Assembly (NCBI RefSeq): GCF_014163735.1
Contig: NZ_JACJDV010000013.1
Location: 23,464 to 87,463 of the forward strand
DNA length: 64,000 nucleotides
From: Shewanella sp. SR44-3
GTDB taxonomy: Bacteria; Pseudomonadota; Gammaproteobacteria; Enterobacterales; Shewanellaceae
Direction of reading: 5' to 3'
In this document: one piece after another, positions 47,449-57,739 of the stretch
Layout of the letters: the number at the start of each line of letters is the position of its first letter
How positions within the stretch are numbered: position 1 is the stretch's first letter
The notes under the pieces: generated by a model
Database searches by the model: none
The model's input: the letters and a program-made list of their open reading frames with translations, nothing else
What the model was told of the DNA's origin: nothing
Made by a program: the position numbers and the translations under genes

Positions 47449-48726
47449 TCAACTTTTGATATGACCCATACCCTCTTTGCGCTGTATTGTTTTTGGGTTG
47501 ACAGCTGCATCGTGGACTTGGGCGTTTTTTGTTATTGCTTCAATGCTTTGATCTGTCAATTCGCCCAGATTTTTATCATCGATAGCCGCCAAAATTAATT
47601 CGAGCTGAGATGTAAGGGCTGTCGTGACATAAAAAAATTCTTTGGCTTTCTCTCCACGGTATAACATTCCTGGTTGGTTGCGGTAGAGATTGAGTACATG
47701 TCTAACTACCTTTTCGCCTTGAAGGTTAATCCCAAAGAGGGGAATAGAAAGGATGCTATGCGCAGGATAGTCTTTTTTTAAGTAGTATTGTTCAAGGTTA
47801 CTTACTATGCGTTCTGAACGGGGCTCAGCGTTTCGCATAAAATGCGTAATAATCTCTTCTACATCTTCTACATAACAGTGTGAACCAGATACAACTGCAT
47901 ATGGCGCGCCACGGAGGTTTGTCCTAAACGAGTTTGGGCCTTCGGCATTGATATCGGTAAACGGAAATACGATCGGTTTTATATCAGGGTCTGAATCAGG
48001 TTCTTTCGATTTTGTAGTGGTTGAATAGATGTTGTCTTCTAACATAATAACACCTGAGTAATGCTCTGTTACTGGATTGTAGAGAAAGCGCTCCACCAGT
48101 TCAGCATCCAACGCAGGGTTTAATTTGAAATCAGGTTGTTCTGAAAAGTGAATTACTTTCATTATGTTAGCTCGATAGTCTACTTTTCTCGCAAGATTTG
48201 ATTCATCCCATTCCATCATTAAATTTAACAGATCATCAAGAATTACTCGTATTGCTTGTTGGTACTTAGCTGGCTCATTCTGGATAACCCAAAGCTCAGC
48301 ATTTGAACCATATTCGTTAGCCCTGAGAGTCGCTTCTCGATGCCGTTTCCAAAAGCCGGCAGGTGGACTTGTTTGAACTACAGCAAAAAGAAAGTCCTCG
48401 CGCTTGGTCTTAACTAACACTGTGATTGAAACAATAAATGCCGCTATTGTCGCGCATGTAAGAAACACAACAGTATGCCAATTGATAGACATTATTTTTG
48501 CTGACTCCCAAGATACAGGCCAACTTACGTCTTTGATTTCGATTGAGAAAATAGAGGCGTATGCGGCTAGGAAAAAAGTAAGAAACCAAAATAAGCCTTG
48601 GCTGGAAGGATTCAACAGTGCGCTATATTTGCGGTGAATAGGCATGCGCTTCCATTTTATAAACGATTTTCTTTTTTGTGTAAAAAAAGCAATTAGTCTG
48701 TTATTAGAGTTTTGCATGACGTCCAC
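47449..48726 (-). CDS. Two-helix membrane protein with a GAF-like cytoplasmic part (unknown)
   Basis: A 425-residue protein starting at GTG 48726, with AAGGA seven bases upstream; the nearby ATG at 48717 has poorer spacing. Two membrane segments lie at about residues 45-63 and 87-108, and about 300 residues follow on one side. Residues about 185-395 have the pattern of a GAF-type sensor fold (GVIMLEDN, AVVSGSHCYVEDVEEIITHF, SILSIPLFGINLQGEKVVRH), but this is only a resemblance. The gene is AT-rich against its neighbours and stands beside repeat copy C, so it may be acquired. No function is assigned. Confidence 0.7.
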   Translation of the reverse strand: MDVMQNSNNRLIAFFTQKRKSFIKWKRMPIHRKYSALLNPSSQGLFWFLTFFLAAYASIFSIEIKDVSWPVSWESAKIMSINWHTVVFLTCATIAAFIVSITVLVKTKREDFLFAVVQTSPPAGFWKRHREATLRANEYGSNAELWVIQNEPAKYQQAIRVILDDLLNLMMEWDESNLARKVDYRANIMKVIHFSEQPDFKLNPALDAELVERFLYNPVTEHYSGVIMLEDNIYSTTTKSKEPDSDPDIKPIVFPFTDINAEGPNSFRTNLRGAPYAVVSGSHCYVEDVEEIITHFMRNAEPRSERIVSNLEQYYLKKDYPAHSILSIPLFGINLQGEKVVRHVLNLYRNQPGMLYRGEKAKEFFYVTTALTSQLELILAAIDDKNLGELTDQSIEAITKNAQVHDAAVNPKTIQRKEGMGHIKS

Positions 48727-49060
48727 ACTTTCTTCCTTTAGTTGTTAATAGTCAAAAATAAATTATTCATGGATACTAAATAATTTAATTAGCTGTTGTA
48801 TATAGGTTTAATTATTGTCGTATATATCATGTAATGAGTTTCATTGTAGGACAATCGTCCAGTAATAGCGCCCCATTTTTATGGCTAAGTCGTTTTTAGA
48901 AAACTATCACTTCACCAAAACCGTTTGATGAGCGCATAGGTCGGTCGATTTATTGTATTGTTCTTGCGCAGGCTTCGGAGGCACTGACAAAAGTTATATT
49001 TTGTTTAATAGTGCCATCGAATGAGATCTTATGACTAAACTGGCACTCAGATGCTAAAAG

Positions 49061-49169
49061 GGTTAACCATGAGTATTTGCGAGACGACCGTCCATCCCAT
49101 GGACGGGATGTTCGAGCCCTCAGGGACGAGTTCACGGCGTGTCGTTAAGTGAATGCCATGGTTCAGCTT
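49061..49169 (+). repeat. Hairpin interspersed repeat, copy C
   Basis: The core runs from GGTTAACCATGAGTATTTGC (49061-49080) to CATGGTTCAGCTT (49157-49169), an imperfect inverted pair with inner ACGAC/GTCGT. It contains a perfect inner hairpin, CCGTCCAT-CCC-ATGGACGG (49089-49107). It lies in the 574-base gap between the unknown membrane protein gene and pntB; no gene is seen in the rest of that gap. Confidence 0.8.
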
Positions 49170-49230
49170 GTATTCCAATCGAGCCAGTAACTCAGTATTG
49201 AGTTTTCCAGCTTTAGGCTATTCAAGGAAA

Positions 49231-49252
49231 AAGCCCTGGGTTAACAGGGCTT
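49231..49252 (-). terminator. Terminator downstream of pntB
   Basis: AAGCCCTG (49231-49238) and CAGGGCTT (49245-49252) form an 8-bp stem with a 6-nt loop. The minus strand then continues TTTTTCC. Confidence 0.82.
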
Positions 49253-49300
49253 GGTCACTTTATGCAGGTTAGCTCTATTCTGAGCTGCTCTGTTTGAAAA

Positions 49301-50785
49301 TTAAAGATGCGCCAAGATTTGGTTAACCGATTCTTTAGCATCGCCAAATAGCATTTGGGTGTTGTCTTTAAAGAACAGGGGGTTTTGCACACCGGCATAC
49401 CCTGTGTTCATCGAGCGCTTAAAGCCGATCACGGTTTGGGCTTTCCAAACTTCCAATACCGGCATGCCTGCAATCGGGCTTCCTGGGTCTTCCATGGCGG
49501 CGGGGTTGACTGTGTCGTTGGCGCCGATGACTAGCACTACGTCTGTGTCACTGAAATCTTCGTTGATTTCATCCATCTCCAGCACGATATCGTAAGGCAC
49601 TTTGGCTTCAGCAAGTAGCACGTTCATGTGGCCAGGTAGACGCCCAGCAACAGGGTGAATACCAAAGCGCACCTTGATGCCCATGGCGCGAAGCTTGCGG
49701 GTAATTTCTGCCACTGGATATTGAGCCTGGGCCACCGCCATGCCATAGCCTGGGGTGATGACCACAGAATCTGCGCCTTTGAGTAAATCAGCCACCTCTT
49801 CGGCGTTAGTTTCGCGGTACTCGCCCATTTCATCGCTTGCGGTACTGGCAACGTTGTCATTGCCAAAACCGCCTGCGATAACGGAGATAAACGAACGATT
49901 CATTGCCTTACACATGATGTAAGATAAAATCGCACCCGATGATCCCACTAATGCGCCCACCACAATCAACAAGTCGTTTGATAGCATAAAACCTGCCGCC
50001 GCAGCCGCCCAGCCCGAATAGGAGTTAAGCATAGACACCACAACTGGCATGTCAGCGCCGCCTATGCTGGCCACTAAATGCCAGCCAAAGGCGAGTGCTA
50101 TCACAGTCATTATGATAAGCGGAAGGAAGGCGCCGCCAGCTTGAACAAACATCAACATTAGGCCTGCAGAGGTAAGCACTGCGAGTAAGTTGAGTTTATG
50201 TCTGTGGGGCAAGGTTAGCGCTTTAGAGGATAGGGCGCCATTAAGCTTGCCAAAGGCGACGATGGAGCCGGTGAAGGTCACAGCGCCAATGAAGATGCCT
50301 AAAAACACTTCCACTAAATGGATGTTGAGCATAGCGCCTTCTAAATGCAGCTCTTTGTCCTGAGCGCTGACCTCAATAAACGCCGCTTTGGCGCTCGCTA
50401 AGGTTGCAGATAAATCATCCCCTAATACCAGCACGATTTCACTTACCGCTTGCGGGTGAAGGTCGATAAAACTGTTAAAGCCCACCAGCACGGCAGCGAG
50501 GCCGACGAAGCTGTGTAAAATGGCCACCAGCTCTGGCATCTGGGTCATTTCAACTTTTAGGGCTAGGCGAATGCCGATGACAGCGCCTATGACCATAGCT
50601 AGAATAATCCAAGCCACCCCTGTGGTGCTTGGGTTTAAAATAGTGGCGCCAAGGGCAATAGCCATGCCTATGATGCCAAACCAATTGCCTTGTTTGGCGG
50701 TTTCTTGTTTAGATAAGCCCGCGAGGCTTAAAATAAAAAATACCGCGGCAATAATGTACGATGCTGTAACTAATCCTTGAGACAC
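49301..50785 (-). CDS. pntB: NAD(P) transhydrogenase subunit beta
   Basis: A 494-residue inner-membrane subunit with about nine hydrophobic segments. A cytoplasmic NADP-binding domain occupies the last 180 residues ([37 protein letters not shown]). The complex uses the proton gradient to make NADPH from NADH. It is about 32 residues longer than E. coli PntB (462). The extra residues form an Ala/Ser/Glu-rich stretch after VLVGFNSF, near residue 105, between two membrane segments. It lies 11 bases after pntA. Confidence 0.95.
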   Translation of the reverse strand: MSQGLVTASYIIAAVFFILSLAGLSKQETAKQGNWFGIIGMAIALGATILNPSTTGVAWIILAMVIGAVIGIRLALKVEMTQMPELVAILHSFVGLAAVLVGFNSFIDLHPQAVSEIVLVLGDDLSATLASAKAAFIEVSAQDKELHLEGAMLNIHLVEVFLGIFIGAVTFTGSIVAFGKLNGALSSKALTLPHRHKLNLLAVLTSAGLMLMFVQAGGAFLPLIIMTVIALAFGWHLVASIGGADMPVVVSMLNSYSGWAAAAAGFMLSNDLLIVVGALVGSSGAILSYIMCKAMNRSFISVIAGGFGNDNVASTASDEMGEYRETNAEEVADLLKGADSVVITPGYGMAVAQAQYPVAEITRKLRAMGIKVRFGIHPVAGRLPGHMNVLLAEAKVPYDIVLEMDEINEDFSDTDVVLVIGANDTVNPAAMEDPGSPIAGMPVLEVWKAQTVIGFKRSMNTGYAGVQNPLFFKDNTQMLFGDAKESVNQILAHL

Positions 50786-50796
50786 GATACGACCCC

Positions 50797-52359
50797 TTAA
50801 TCTTTACGGAACATCTTCAGCATGCGCTGAGTGACGGTGAAGCCGCCAAAAATGTTAATGCTGGCAATAAGTACGGCAATAAAGGCCAGTACAGTGACGA
50901 GTGTGGAGCCTTGGCCTATCTGCAGCAGTGCGCCCACCACGATAATGCCTGAAATGGCATTGGTGACCGACATCAAAGGGGTGTGCAATGAGTGGGACAC
51001 GTTCCACACCACGTAATAACCCACCACGCAGGCGAGTACAAACACAGTAAAGTGGGATAAAAACTCTGGGGGAGCCACGGACGCCACAGCGGCAAAGCCT
51101 GCAAGCCCTAAGGCGGCTAGTACCCACTTGAGTTTTGATGGTGCTTCTTCTTGCTTAGGCTTATCTGCAACACTGGCAGCCGGCTTTGGCGGCGCCGCTG
51201 ATACTGAAATGGCGGGCGGCGGGAAGGTGACTTCACCCAAATTGGTGACCGTCATATTACGCATCACCACATCTTCTAAGTCCAGCAAGGCCGCGCCGTC
51301 TTTGGCTTTGCACATGAGCTTCATCAAATTGACTAAGTTAGTGCCATAGAGCTGGGATGACTGAGCCGCTAAGCGGCCGGGGAGATCGGTATAGCCTAAG
51401 ATTTTCACCCCGTTTGCAGTGATAATTTTCTCGCCTGTGACTGTGTACTCACAGTTGCCTCCGGTGGCGGCGGCTAAATCCACCACCACTGAGCCACTTT
51501 TCATCGAATCAACCATGGCCTTGGTTATGAGTTTTGGTGCAGGGCGCCCAGGAATAAGCGCCGTGGTGATGATGATGTCCACCTCTTTGGCTTGCTCGGC
51601 AAATAGCGCCATTTCGGCGGCAATAAATTCATCACTCATGACCTTGGCATAACCGTCTGCCGAGCCGCCTTCGCTGTTTTCAAATTCAAGTTTTAAAAAT
51701 TCACCGCCCATGGACTCAATTTGCTCGGCCACTTCTAAGCGAGTATCAAAGGCGCGCACGATAGCGCCTAGTGAGCCGGCCGCGCCAATGGCGGCAAGGC
51801 CTGCGACACCTGCGCCTATCACTAATACTTTGGCAGGTGGCACCTTGCCTGCGGCGGTGATTTGTCCGGTGAAGAAGCGGCCAAATTCGTGGGCGGCTTC
51901 AACCACGGCGCGATAACCGCCAATGTTGGCCATAGAAGAGAGCGCATCTAAAGATTGCGCCCGTGAAATGCGCGGCACCATGTCCATGGCCATCACAGTC
52001 ACTTGTTTTTCGGCAAGCTTAGCGACTAACTCAGGGTGCTGCGCTGGCCAGATAAAGCTGACTAAGGTGGTGCCGGCTTGCAGTAGATTAATTTCATCCT
52101 CATTGGGGGCATTAACCTTAAAAATAAACTCGCTGTGCCAGACTGTGTTGCCGTCTTTCGCTTTGCCCTTGTTGCTGTGACTTTCATCAATTCGCGCGCC
52201 TGCATCGTGGTAGGCGGCATCATCAAAGCTAGACAAGAGTCCAGCACCTGCCTGCACGACTAGGTCAAATCCCAGTTTGCTGAGCTGTTTTATGGTCGCA
52301 GGCGTTGCTGCGACCCGAGTTTCACCACTTAGGCTCTCTTTGGGTATACCTATCTGCAT
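50797..52359 (-). CDS. pntA: NAD(P) transhydrogenase subunit alpha
   Basis: A 520-residue subunit. The N-terminal NAD-binding domain ([20 protein letters not shown] at about residue 172) resembles alanine dehydrogenase. A linker rich in Ala, Pro and Lys (about 375-405) joins it to a C-terminal part with four membrane helices. Length is standard (E. coli 510). It is the first gene of pntAB and divergent from cysJ across a 359-base region. NADPH made here is the reductant CysJ uses, a plausible but unproven reason for the pairing. Confidence 0.96.
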   Translation of the reverse strand: MQIGIPKESLSGETRVAATPATIKQLSKLGFDLVVQAGAGLLSSFDDAAYHDAGARIDESHSNKGKAKDGNTVWHSEFIFKVNAPNEDEINLLQAGTTLVSFIWPAQHPELVAKLAEKQVTVMAMDMVPRISRAQSLDALSSMANIGGYRAVVEAAHEFGRFFTGQITAAGKVPPAKVLVIGAGVAGLAAIGAAGSLGAIVRAFDTRLEVAEQIESMGGEFLKLEFENSEGGSADGYAKVMSDEFIAAEMALFAEQAKEVDIIITTALIPGRPAPKLITKAMVDSMKSGSVVVDLAAATGGNCEYTVTGEKIITANGVKILGYTDLPGRLAAQSSQLYGTNLVNLMKLMCKAKDGAALLDLEDVVMRNMTVTNLGEVTFPPPAISVSAAPPKPAASVADKPKQEEAPSKLKWVLAALGLAGFAAVASVAPPEFLSHFTVFVLACVVGYYVVWNVSHSLHTPLMSVTNAISGIIVVGALLQIGQGSTLVTVLAFIAVLIASINIFGGFTVTQRMLKMFRKD

Positions 52360-52718
52360 GACTTTATCCCTGATGGTTAAAAGGCCAAATCGCTAAAAAA
52401 CATTTAGCGACGTCAAAATAGCTATCAGCATGTGGTAAGACAGGCATAAGGCACAAGCACACATGACTAACTTTGATAACTAGCTACCAATCTTTATTAA
52501 TTTTCATCAATTAATGGATGAATTTGTCTGCTTCATCATTGATTAAATTCATTGGTTTAAACACAAATCTAAACGCTAGTTTAAATTGGTTTCTCTTTTG
52601 TAGCTTAAAAAATAGCCTTTGCATATTCCTAAATGGAATAAAAAATCATCTTTTATTCTTTTTTGCTTAAAGCTTATCGGGATAAGCTAACAAGATCACA
52701 CTGATATAGGGCCGTCTC
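52360..52718. promoter_or_regulatory. Divergent pntA/cysJ control region with three dyads
   Basis: A gene-free, AT-rich 359 bases. Dyads near cysJ are ATTCC-TAAAT-GGAAT (52625-52639), GAATAAAA/TTTTATTC (52636-52643, 52651-52658) and the perfect AGCTTATC-GG-GATAAGCT (52671-52688), 31 bases before the cysJ start. CysB is the expected activator of cysJIH; which dyad, if any, it binds is not known. Confidence 0.45.
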
Positions 52719-54518
52719 ATGTTGTTAAACGAACTTTCATCACTGGCTTCACCTTTGTCTCAAGGGCAAGTGGACCAGCTTAAAAAACTCACCGCCGAGC
52801 TCTCTACTGTACAACTTGCTTGGGTGAGTGGTTATCTAGCGGCCAGTGCAAATTCAGGGGCCAACGTGGGCCAAGACGCTGCGGCGTTAGCCCAAGCTGC
52901 CCCTGAGCAAACCGTAACCATACTCTACGGCAGCCAAACCGGAAATGGTCGCGGCGTCGCCACAGCCTTAGCCACCAAGGCGCAGGCCCAAGGCTATGGG
53001 GTTAATCTCACTTCTATGGGTGATTACAACAGCCGTCAATTAAAGCAAGAAACCTTATTATTACTTGTGGTTAGTACCCATGGTGAAGGCGAAGCACCGG
53101 ATGATGCCATGGAGCTGCACAAATTCTTAGGCTCTAAACGTGCGCCTAAGCTCGATAAGCTGCATTATTCCGTGTTGGCATTGGGCGACTCAAGCTATGA
53201 GTTTTTCTGCCAAACCGGTAAAGACTTTGATGCTCGTTTAAGCGCACTTGGTGCTAAGTCATTGTTGCCTATGGTTGAATGTGATGTTGATTACGACAGT
53301 GCGGCAGAGGCATGGCAAGCGCAAGTGATAACCGCCATTAAGCCACACCTTGCTAGCACGAGTGTGGGCAGCGCCAATGTAGTATCTATCAATAGCGCCC
53401 AGACGAGTGGCTTTACCAAGCAAGCCCCCTACAGCGCAGAAGTGTTAGTGAGTCAAAAGATAACTGGCCGCGATTCAGACAGAGATGTGCGCCATGTGGA
53501 AATCGATTTAGCCGATTCTGGCATAAGTTATCAAGTGGGTGACGCCTTAGGCATTTGGTTTACTAACAATGAAACCTTGGTCGATGAAATTATTTCATCA
53601 TTGGCATTAAGCGCCGATGAGCAAGTCATCATTGGCGATAACAGCTTAAGCCTCAAGCAAGCCTTAATTGAGCATAAAGAGCTGACTCAACTGAACCCTG
53701 CCTTCGTAAAAGCTTGGGCTGAGCTTAGCGTCAATGCCAAGTTACTTAATTTGCAGGATGATAAAGCTGCCCTGCGCCAATTTATCTTAGCTCATCAAGT
53801 GATTGATTTAGTCACGGCTTATCCTGCCAAGGTCGACGCAGCCCAGTTTGTTGCGTTACTGCGGCCATTAACTCCGCGGCTATACTCTATCGCTTCAAGC
53901 CAAGCTGAAGTGGAAGCTGAGGTGCATTTAACTGTGGCGCTGGTTGAAGATGAGCGTCAAGGTCAGGCCCGTTTTGGCGGCGCCTCGCACTTCTTAGCTT
54001 CAGCGCAGGAAGGTCAAAGCGTTAAGGTGTATGTGGAGCCGAACAAGCATTTTCGCTTACCAGAAAACCCAGACACCCCAGTTATCATGGTGGGACCTGG
54101 TACTGGCGTTGCGCCGTTTCGCGCCTTTATGCAGCAACGCGCTGTGGAGGGGGTTAGCGGCAACAGCTGGTTATTCTTCGGCAATCCGCACTTTGAGCAA
54201 GATTTCTTGTACCAAACTGAGTGGCAGCAGTTGCTTAAAAATGGCGAGTTAACACGCCTCGATGTAGCCTTCTCACGGGATCAAGCCCATAAAGTCTATG
54301 TGCAGCACCGCATTAAAGAGCAGGGCCGTGATGTATGGCAGTGGCTACAAGATGGCGCCCATTTGTACCTATGTGGTGATGCCGAGCGCATGGCTAAAGA
54401 CGTGCATCAAGCATTAATTGAAGTGGCAATGGAATTTGGTGGCCTAAGCGCGGATGACGCAGCAGCTTACCTTGATGAGCTTCGCAGCCAGAAACGCTAC
54501 CAAAAAGACGTCTATTAA
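52719..54518 (+). CDS. cysJ: Sulfite reductase (NADPH) flavoprotein subunit
   Basis: A 599-residue diflavin reductase. The N-terminal flavodoxin domain binds FMN (ILYGSQTGNGRGVATAL near 69; STHGEGEAPDDA). The middle FAD domain has RLYSIASSQ, and the C-terminal NADPH domain has MVGPGTGVAPFRAFMQQR and LYLCGDAERMAKDV. It ends in the usual DVY. It passes electrons from NADPH to CysI for reduction of sulfite to sulfide. It starts the cysJIH operon; length equals E. coli CysJ (599). Confidence 0.96.
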   Translation: MLLNELSSLASPLSQGQVDQLKKLTAELSTVQLAWVSGYLAASANSGANVGQDAAALAQAAPEQTVTILYGSQTGNGRGVATALATKAQAQGYGVNLTSMGDYNSRQLKQETLLLLVVSTHGEGEAPDDAMELHKFLGSKRAPKLDKLHYSVLALGDSSYEFFCQTGKDFDARLSALGAKSLLPMVECDVDYDSAAEAWQAQVITAIKPHLASTSVGSANVVSINSAQTSGFTKQAPYSAEVLVSQKITGRDSDRDVRHVEIDLADSGISYQVGDALGIWFTNNETLVDEIISSLALSADEQVIIGDNSLSLKQALIEHKELTQLNPAFVKAWAELSVNAKLLNLQDDKAALRQFILAHQVIDLVTAYPAKVDAAQFVALLRPLTPRLYSIASSQAEVEAEVHLTVALVEDERQGQARFGGASHFLASAQEGQSVKVYVEPNKHFRLPENPDTPVIMVGPGTGVAPFRAFMQQRAVEGVSGNSWLFFGNPHFEQDFLYQTEWQQLLKNGELTRLDVAFSRDQAHKVYVQHRIKEQGRDVWQWLQDGAHLYLCGDAERMAKDVHQALIEVAMEFGGLSADDAAAYLDELRSQKRYQKDVY

Positions 54519-54622
54519 TCGCGATAGCTGTTGAATGAAGCGCGCGGTATCGCAGCTAAGCAACAGCAATAAAGCCAAATAATGAGCCAAGACGCATAAC
54601 AGAATTGATAAGAGGCATTGCC

Positions 54623-56311
54623 ATGAGTGAGCAAAAGTTAGCAATAAACGAATATTTAAAAACCGACAGTGATTACCTGCGCGGCACTATCCAAGAAGGC
54701 CTAGACACCCAAGTGACGGGTTCTTTTAGCGATGGCGATCAGCAGTTGATCAAATTCCACGGTTTTTATCAGCAGGACGATCGCGATTTGCGCAACGAGC
54801 GTAAAGAGCAAAAACTTGAGCCTCTGCATAGCTTTATGCTGCGCGCTCGCGTGCCTGGTGGTATTTGTACCCCAGCCCAGTGGCTAGATGTGGATAAAAT
54901 CTCATCGACCCTGACTACCTCAAACAGCATACGTTTAACCACCCGCCAGACGTTCCAGTATCACGGCATTCCTAAGCGTAATCTAAAGACCCTTATTCAG
55001 GGCTTAGACAAGGCCGCGCTAGATTCAATCGCCGCCTGTGGTGACGTGAACCGTAATGTGATGTGTAATCCAAACCCAGTTGAGTCTAAGCTGCATGCTC
55101 AGGCTTATGCTGTGGCAAAGGAATTGTCCGATCATTTATTGCCCCACACTCGCGCCTACGCCGAGATCTGGTTAGATGAAGAAAAGTTGGTGGGTGAAAC
55201 CGTGGAGCCAGTTTACGGCAACACTTATTTACCGCGTAAATTTAAGATGGCCGTATCAGTGCCGCCGGATAACGATGTCGATGTATACACCAACGATCTC
55301 GGCTTTATCGCTATCGCTGAAGCAGGCGAGCTGGTCGGCTTTAACTTAGTGGCAGGTGGCGGCATGGGCTCAACCCATGGCGAAGTGGAAACTTTCCCAC
55401 GTTTGGCCGATGATTTTGGTTTTATCAAAACGGAAGATGTGATCAAATTTGCCGAAGCTGTGATGACAGTGCAGCGTGATTGGGGTAATCGCGTAGTGCG
55501 CAAACGCGCGAGGCTTAAATACACTATTGTTGATCACGGTTTTGATGCCTTTAAAGCCGAAGTTGAAAACCGTGCTGGGGTTAAGTTTGCCCCTAAACGC
55601 GACGTAGTCATTGGCGATCGCGGCGATCGTTACGGCTGGGTTGAAGGCATAGACAACAAGTGGCACTTAACCTTGTTTATCGAAAGTGGCCGCATTAAAG
55701 ATCTGCCAGGTCAGACGCTGCAAACGGGTCTGCGTGAAATCGCTAAGATCCACAAAGGCGATTTCCGCATGACCTCAAACCAGAATATGATCATCGCAGG
55801 CGTTGCGGCTGAAGATAAAGCTGAGATTGAAGGGCTAGCTCGCAAGCATGGTCTAATGGGTCAAGTATTAACTGGCACTCGCGGGCACTCAATCGCCTGT
55901 GTAGCCCTGCCAACCTGCCCATTGGCGATGGCAGAAGCTGAGCGTTACTTCCCTGAATTTATTGACCATATTGATGCACTGCAAGCCAAACATGGCATTA
56001 GCGAGCAATCAATCGTGGTGCGTATGACAGGTTGCCCGAATGGCTGTGCCCGTCCTTTTGCCGCCGAAATCGGCCTAGTGGGTAAGGCGCCTGGGCGTTA
56101 CAATTTATACCTAGGTGCAAGCTTTGAAGGCACGCGTCTGAATAAAATGCACAGAGAAAACATCCAAGAAGCCGAAATTTTAGCGGAATTGGATACCCTG
56201 TTTGGCCGCTACGCAGCCGAGCGTGATGCTGGCGAAACCTTTGGTAACTTCACGGTGCGCATTGGCGTGGTGAAAGCGGTGATTGATGCCGCTAAGGATT
56301 TTCATGGATAA
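54623..56311 (+). CDS. cysI: Sulfite reductase (NADPH) haemoprotein subunit
   Basis: A 562-residue enzyme carrying sirohaem and a 4Fe-4S cluster. The start at 54623 ([10 protein letters not shown]) has AAGAGG seven bases upstream; a TTG at 54605 is an alternative. The cluster and sirohaem ligands are in [15 protein letters not shown] and [11 protein letters not shown], four Cys in the family spacing (C-x5-C and C-x3-C). It reduces sulfite by six electrons to sulfide. It lies 104 bases after cysJ, and its last codons overlap cysH. Confidence 0.96.
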   Translation: MSEQKLAINEYLKTDSDYLRGTIQEGLDTQVTGSFSDGDQQLIKFHGFYQQDDRDLRNERKEQKLEPLHSFMLRARVPGGICTPAQWLDVDKISSTLTTSNSIRLTTRQTFQYHGIPKRNLKTLIQGLDKAALDSIAACGDVNRNVMCNPNPVESKLHAQAYAVAKELSDHLLPHTRAYAEIWLDEEKLVGETVEPVYGNTYLPRKFKMAVSVPPDNDVDVYTNDLGFIAIAEAGELVGFNLVAGGGMGSTHGEVETFPRLADDFGFIKTEDVIKFAEAVMTVQRDWGNRVVRKRARLKYTIVDHGFDAFKAEVENRAGVKFAPKRDVVIGDRGDRYGWVEGIDNKWHLTLFIESGRIKDLPGQTLQTGLREIAKIHKGDFRMTSNQNMIIAGVAAEDKAEIEGLARKHGLMGQVLTGTRGHSIACVALPTCPLAMAEAERYFPEFIDHIDALQAKHGISEQSIVVRMTGCPNGCARPFAAEIGLVGKAPGRYNLYLGASFEGTRLNKMHRENIQEAEILAELDTLFGRYAAERDAGETFGNFTVRIGVVKAVIDAAKDFHG

Positions 56312-57083
56312 AGACGGCTTACCAAACAGCAGCAATAATGCGGTTATCAGTCCAGAGGCGCTAAGGCAATTATTGCAAGCGCCAAAAGATGAACAAGCCT
56401 GTGAGCTGGAGCGCATCAATGGCTTTTTATCAGGCCTAAGCGCCCAGGAGCGCGTGGCTTGGGGCCTTGCCTATTTGCCGGGCGAGCATGGCTTGTCATC
56501 AAGCTTTGGCATACAGGCGGCGGTGATGCTGCATCTTGTGACTCAAGTGCAAGCTGATATCCCAGTTATTTTGACCGACACTGGCTACTTGTTCCCTGAG
56601 ACCTATCGCTTTATTGATGAACTCACCGAGCGACTTAATTTAAACCTTAAGGTGTATCAAGCTGGGCAAACCAGCGCTTGGCAAGAAGCCCGTTTTGGCA
56701 AGCTCTGGGAGCAGGGTATTGAAGGGCTTGAACAATATAACCGTATGAACAAGGTTGAGCCCATGCAGCGGGCGCTAGGGGAGCTTAACATTGGTACTTG
56801 GTTTGCTGGTCTTCGCCGCATCCAAGCCAGCAGCCGTGAAGCGCTGCCTATTTTAGCCATTCATGGCACTCGCTTTAAGCTATTGCCAATTATCGAGTGG
56901 AGCAATAAGGATGTGCACGAGTATTTAACCTTGCACGGTCTGCCTTATCATCCCTTGTGGGATCTTGGTTATGTTTCTGTGGGCGATACTCACTCCACTA
57001 AGCCCTTAGCGCTTGGCATGAGTGAGGAAGAGACGCGCTTTAACGGCCTAAAGCGTGAGTGTGGTTTGCATTACGAAATCTAG
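56304..57083 (+). CDS. cysH: Phosphoadenylyl-sulfate (PAPS) reductase
   Basis: A 259-residue enzyme reducing PAPS to sulfite with thioredoxin. ATG 56304 lies inside the cysI stop region (ATGGATAA), so the genes overlap by eight bases and are translationally coupled. The frame extends upstream to 56283. The substrate region is [16 protein letters not shown], and the catalytic Cys is in [10 protein letters not shown] at the very end. The absence of the CC...CxxC cluster motif of assimilatory APS reductases supports PAPS as the substrate. It is followed by a terminator. Confidence 0.95.
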   Translation: MDKDGLPNSSNNAVISPEALRQLLQAPKDEQACELERINGFLSGLSAQERVAWGLAYLPGEHGLSSSFGIQAAVMLHLVTQVQADIPVILTDTGYLFPETYRFIDELTERLNLNLKVYQAGQTSAWQEARFGKLWEQGIEGLEQYNRMNKVEPMQRALGELNIGTWFAGLRRIQASSREALPILAIHGTRFKLLPIIEWSNKDVHEYLTLHGLPYHPLWDLGYVSVGDTHSTKPLALGMSEEETRFNGLKRECGLHYEI

Positions 57084-57098
57084 TGCAACCAGGCAATG

Positions 57099-57140
57099 AA
57101 AATCAACCCTGAGCAGTGTAGTGCTTTCGGTTGATTTTTT
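57099..57140 (+). terminator. Terminator of cysJIH
   Basis: AAAATCAACC (57099-57108) and GGTTGATTTT (57129-57138) form a 10-bp stem, with further inner pairing AGCA/TGCT, followed by more T. Confidence 0.85.
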
Positions 57141-57314
57141 GTTGCATCGGCTCTGATTTTCACTCTCTTGATAACAAGATGGCAATAAAGTATTTAATTT
57201 TTAAATCAAATTATTAGTTTTTTTATGATTGGTCTTTAGATTGGTTTTTGGCTTGTTCTAAATTAGCCTTTTAGCTGATGAAATAAAAAAAATTTTGAGC
57301 AGAGTGGCTTAATT

Positions 57315-57437
57315 TCAACTAACGTTAGCAGTTCCCGTGGATGGTTTTGGCCTACTTATTTGGGAATATCCGCTGGATTTTATGCCAGACAGCACGATGA
57401 AATCGACCTGTTTAAGACGTATAAAGTCCTTAGCCAT
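57315..57437 (-). CDS. Possible 40-residue small protein (doubtful)
   Basis: On the minus strand, GGAGG stands six bases before ATG 57437, and a 40-codon frame runs to TGA at 57315-57317 (MAKDFIRLKQVDFIVLSGIK then a Ser/Pro-rich tail). The rest of this 653-base gap between cysH and the VOC gene (57084-57739) shows only a terminator, this frame, and the operator near 57660. The strong ribosome site argues for translation; lack of a family, terminator or neighbour argues for caution. It might be the remnant of a mobile element gene. Confidence 0.3.
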   Translation of the reverse strand: MAKDFIRLKQVDFIVLSGIKSSGYSQISRPKPSTGTANVS

Positions 57438-57651
57438 TTTGTTCCTCCAAGAACGCCAGAACAATAGGCTCCTAGAGTCGGTATGATTGACCTTGCTAGC
57501 GTAAGTGACATCATATTTTCTTCCCAGTCGGCCCAACAGTGGCCGGCTGGGCAGGAAAGCTCATCAAGATTTCGTCCCCAGCTATTCATTTCATTTTGGC
57601 TCTGCAATCTATTGTCCTTCATCGACTTAACTCATGCTCACAACATTGTTT

Positions 57652-57683
57652 TTACTTGCACCTCAACTTAGGTTGAGCATTAT
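57652..57683 (+). promoter_or_regulatory. MerR-type operator-promoter upstream of the VOC gene
   Basis: CTCAAC-TTAG-GTTGAG (57662-57677) is a perfect dyad placed between a -35 (TTACTT 57652-57657 or TTGCAC 57656-57661) and a -10 CATTAT (57678-57683). Paired with TTACTT the spacer is 20 bp, the long spacer typical of MerR-family activated promoters. No MerR gene is adjacent. Confidence 0.55.
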
Positions 57684-57704
57684 CCTCAGGTTGACAGTTT
57701 TTCT

Positions 57705-57724
57705 ATTAATACGATTGGTATTAA
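57705..57724 (+). repeat. Short dispersed dyad motif, copy 2
   Basis: TTAATAC (57706-57712), GATTG, GTATTAA (57718-57724) form a perfect dyad. It shares 17 contiguous bases with the copy upstream of dcuA. It falls in the leader of the VOC gene. Confidence 0.7.
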
Positions 57725-57739
57725 CCTCGAGGGATCATG

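Noticed and set aside
57380..57622. 80-codon minus-strand frame with a Cys-rich stretch, possibly a transposase fragment
   Set aside because: No start signal, no recognisable transposase motif and no inverted repeats at its ends.
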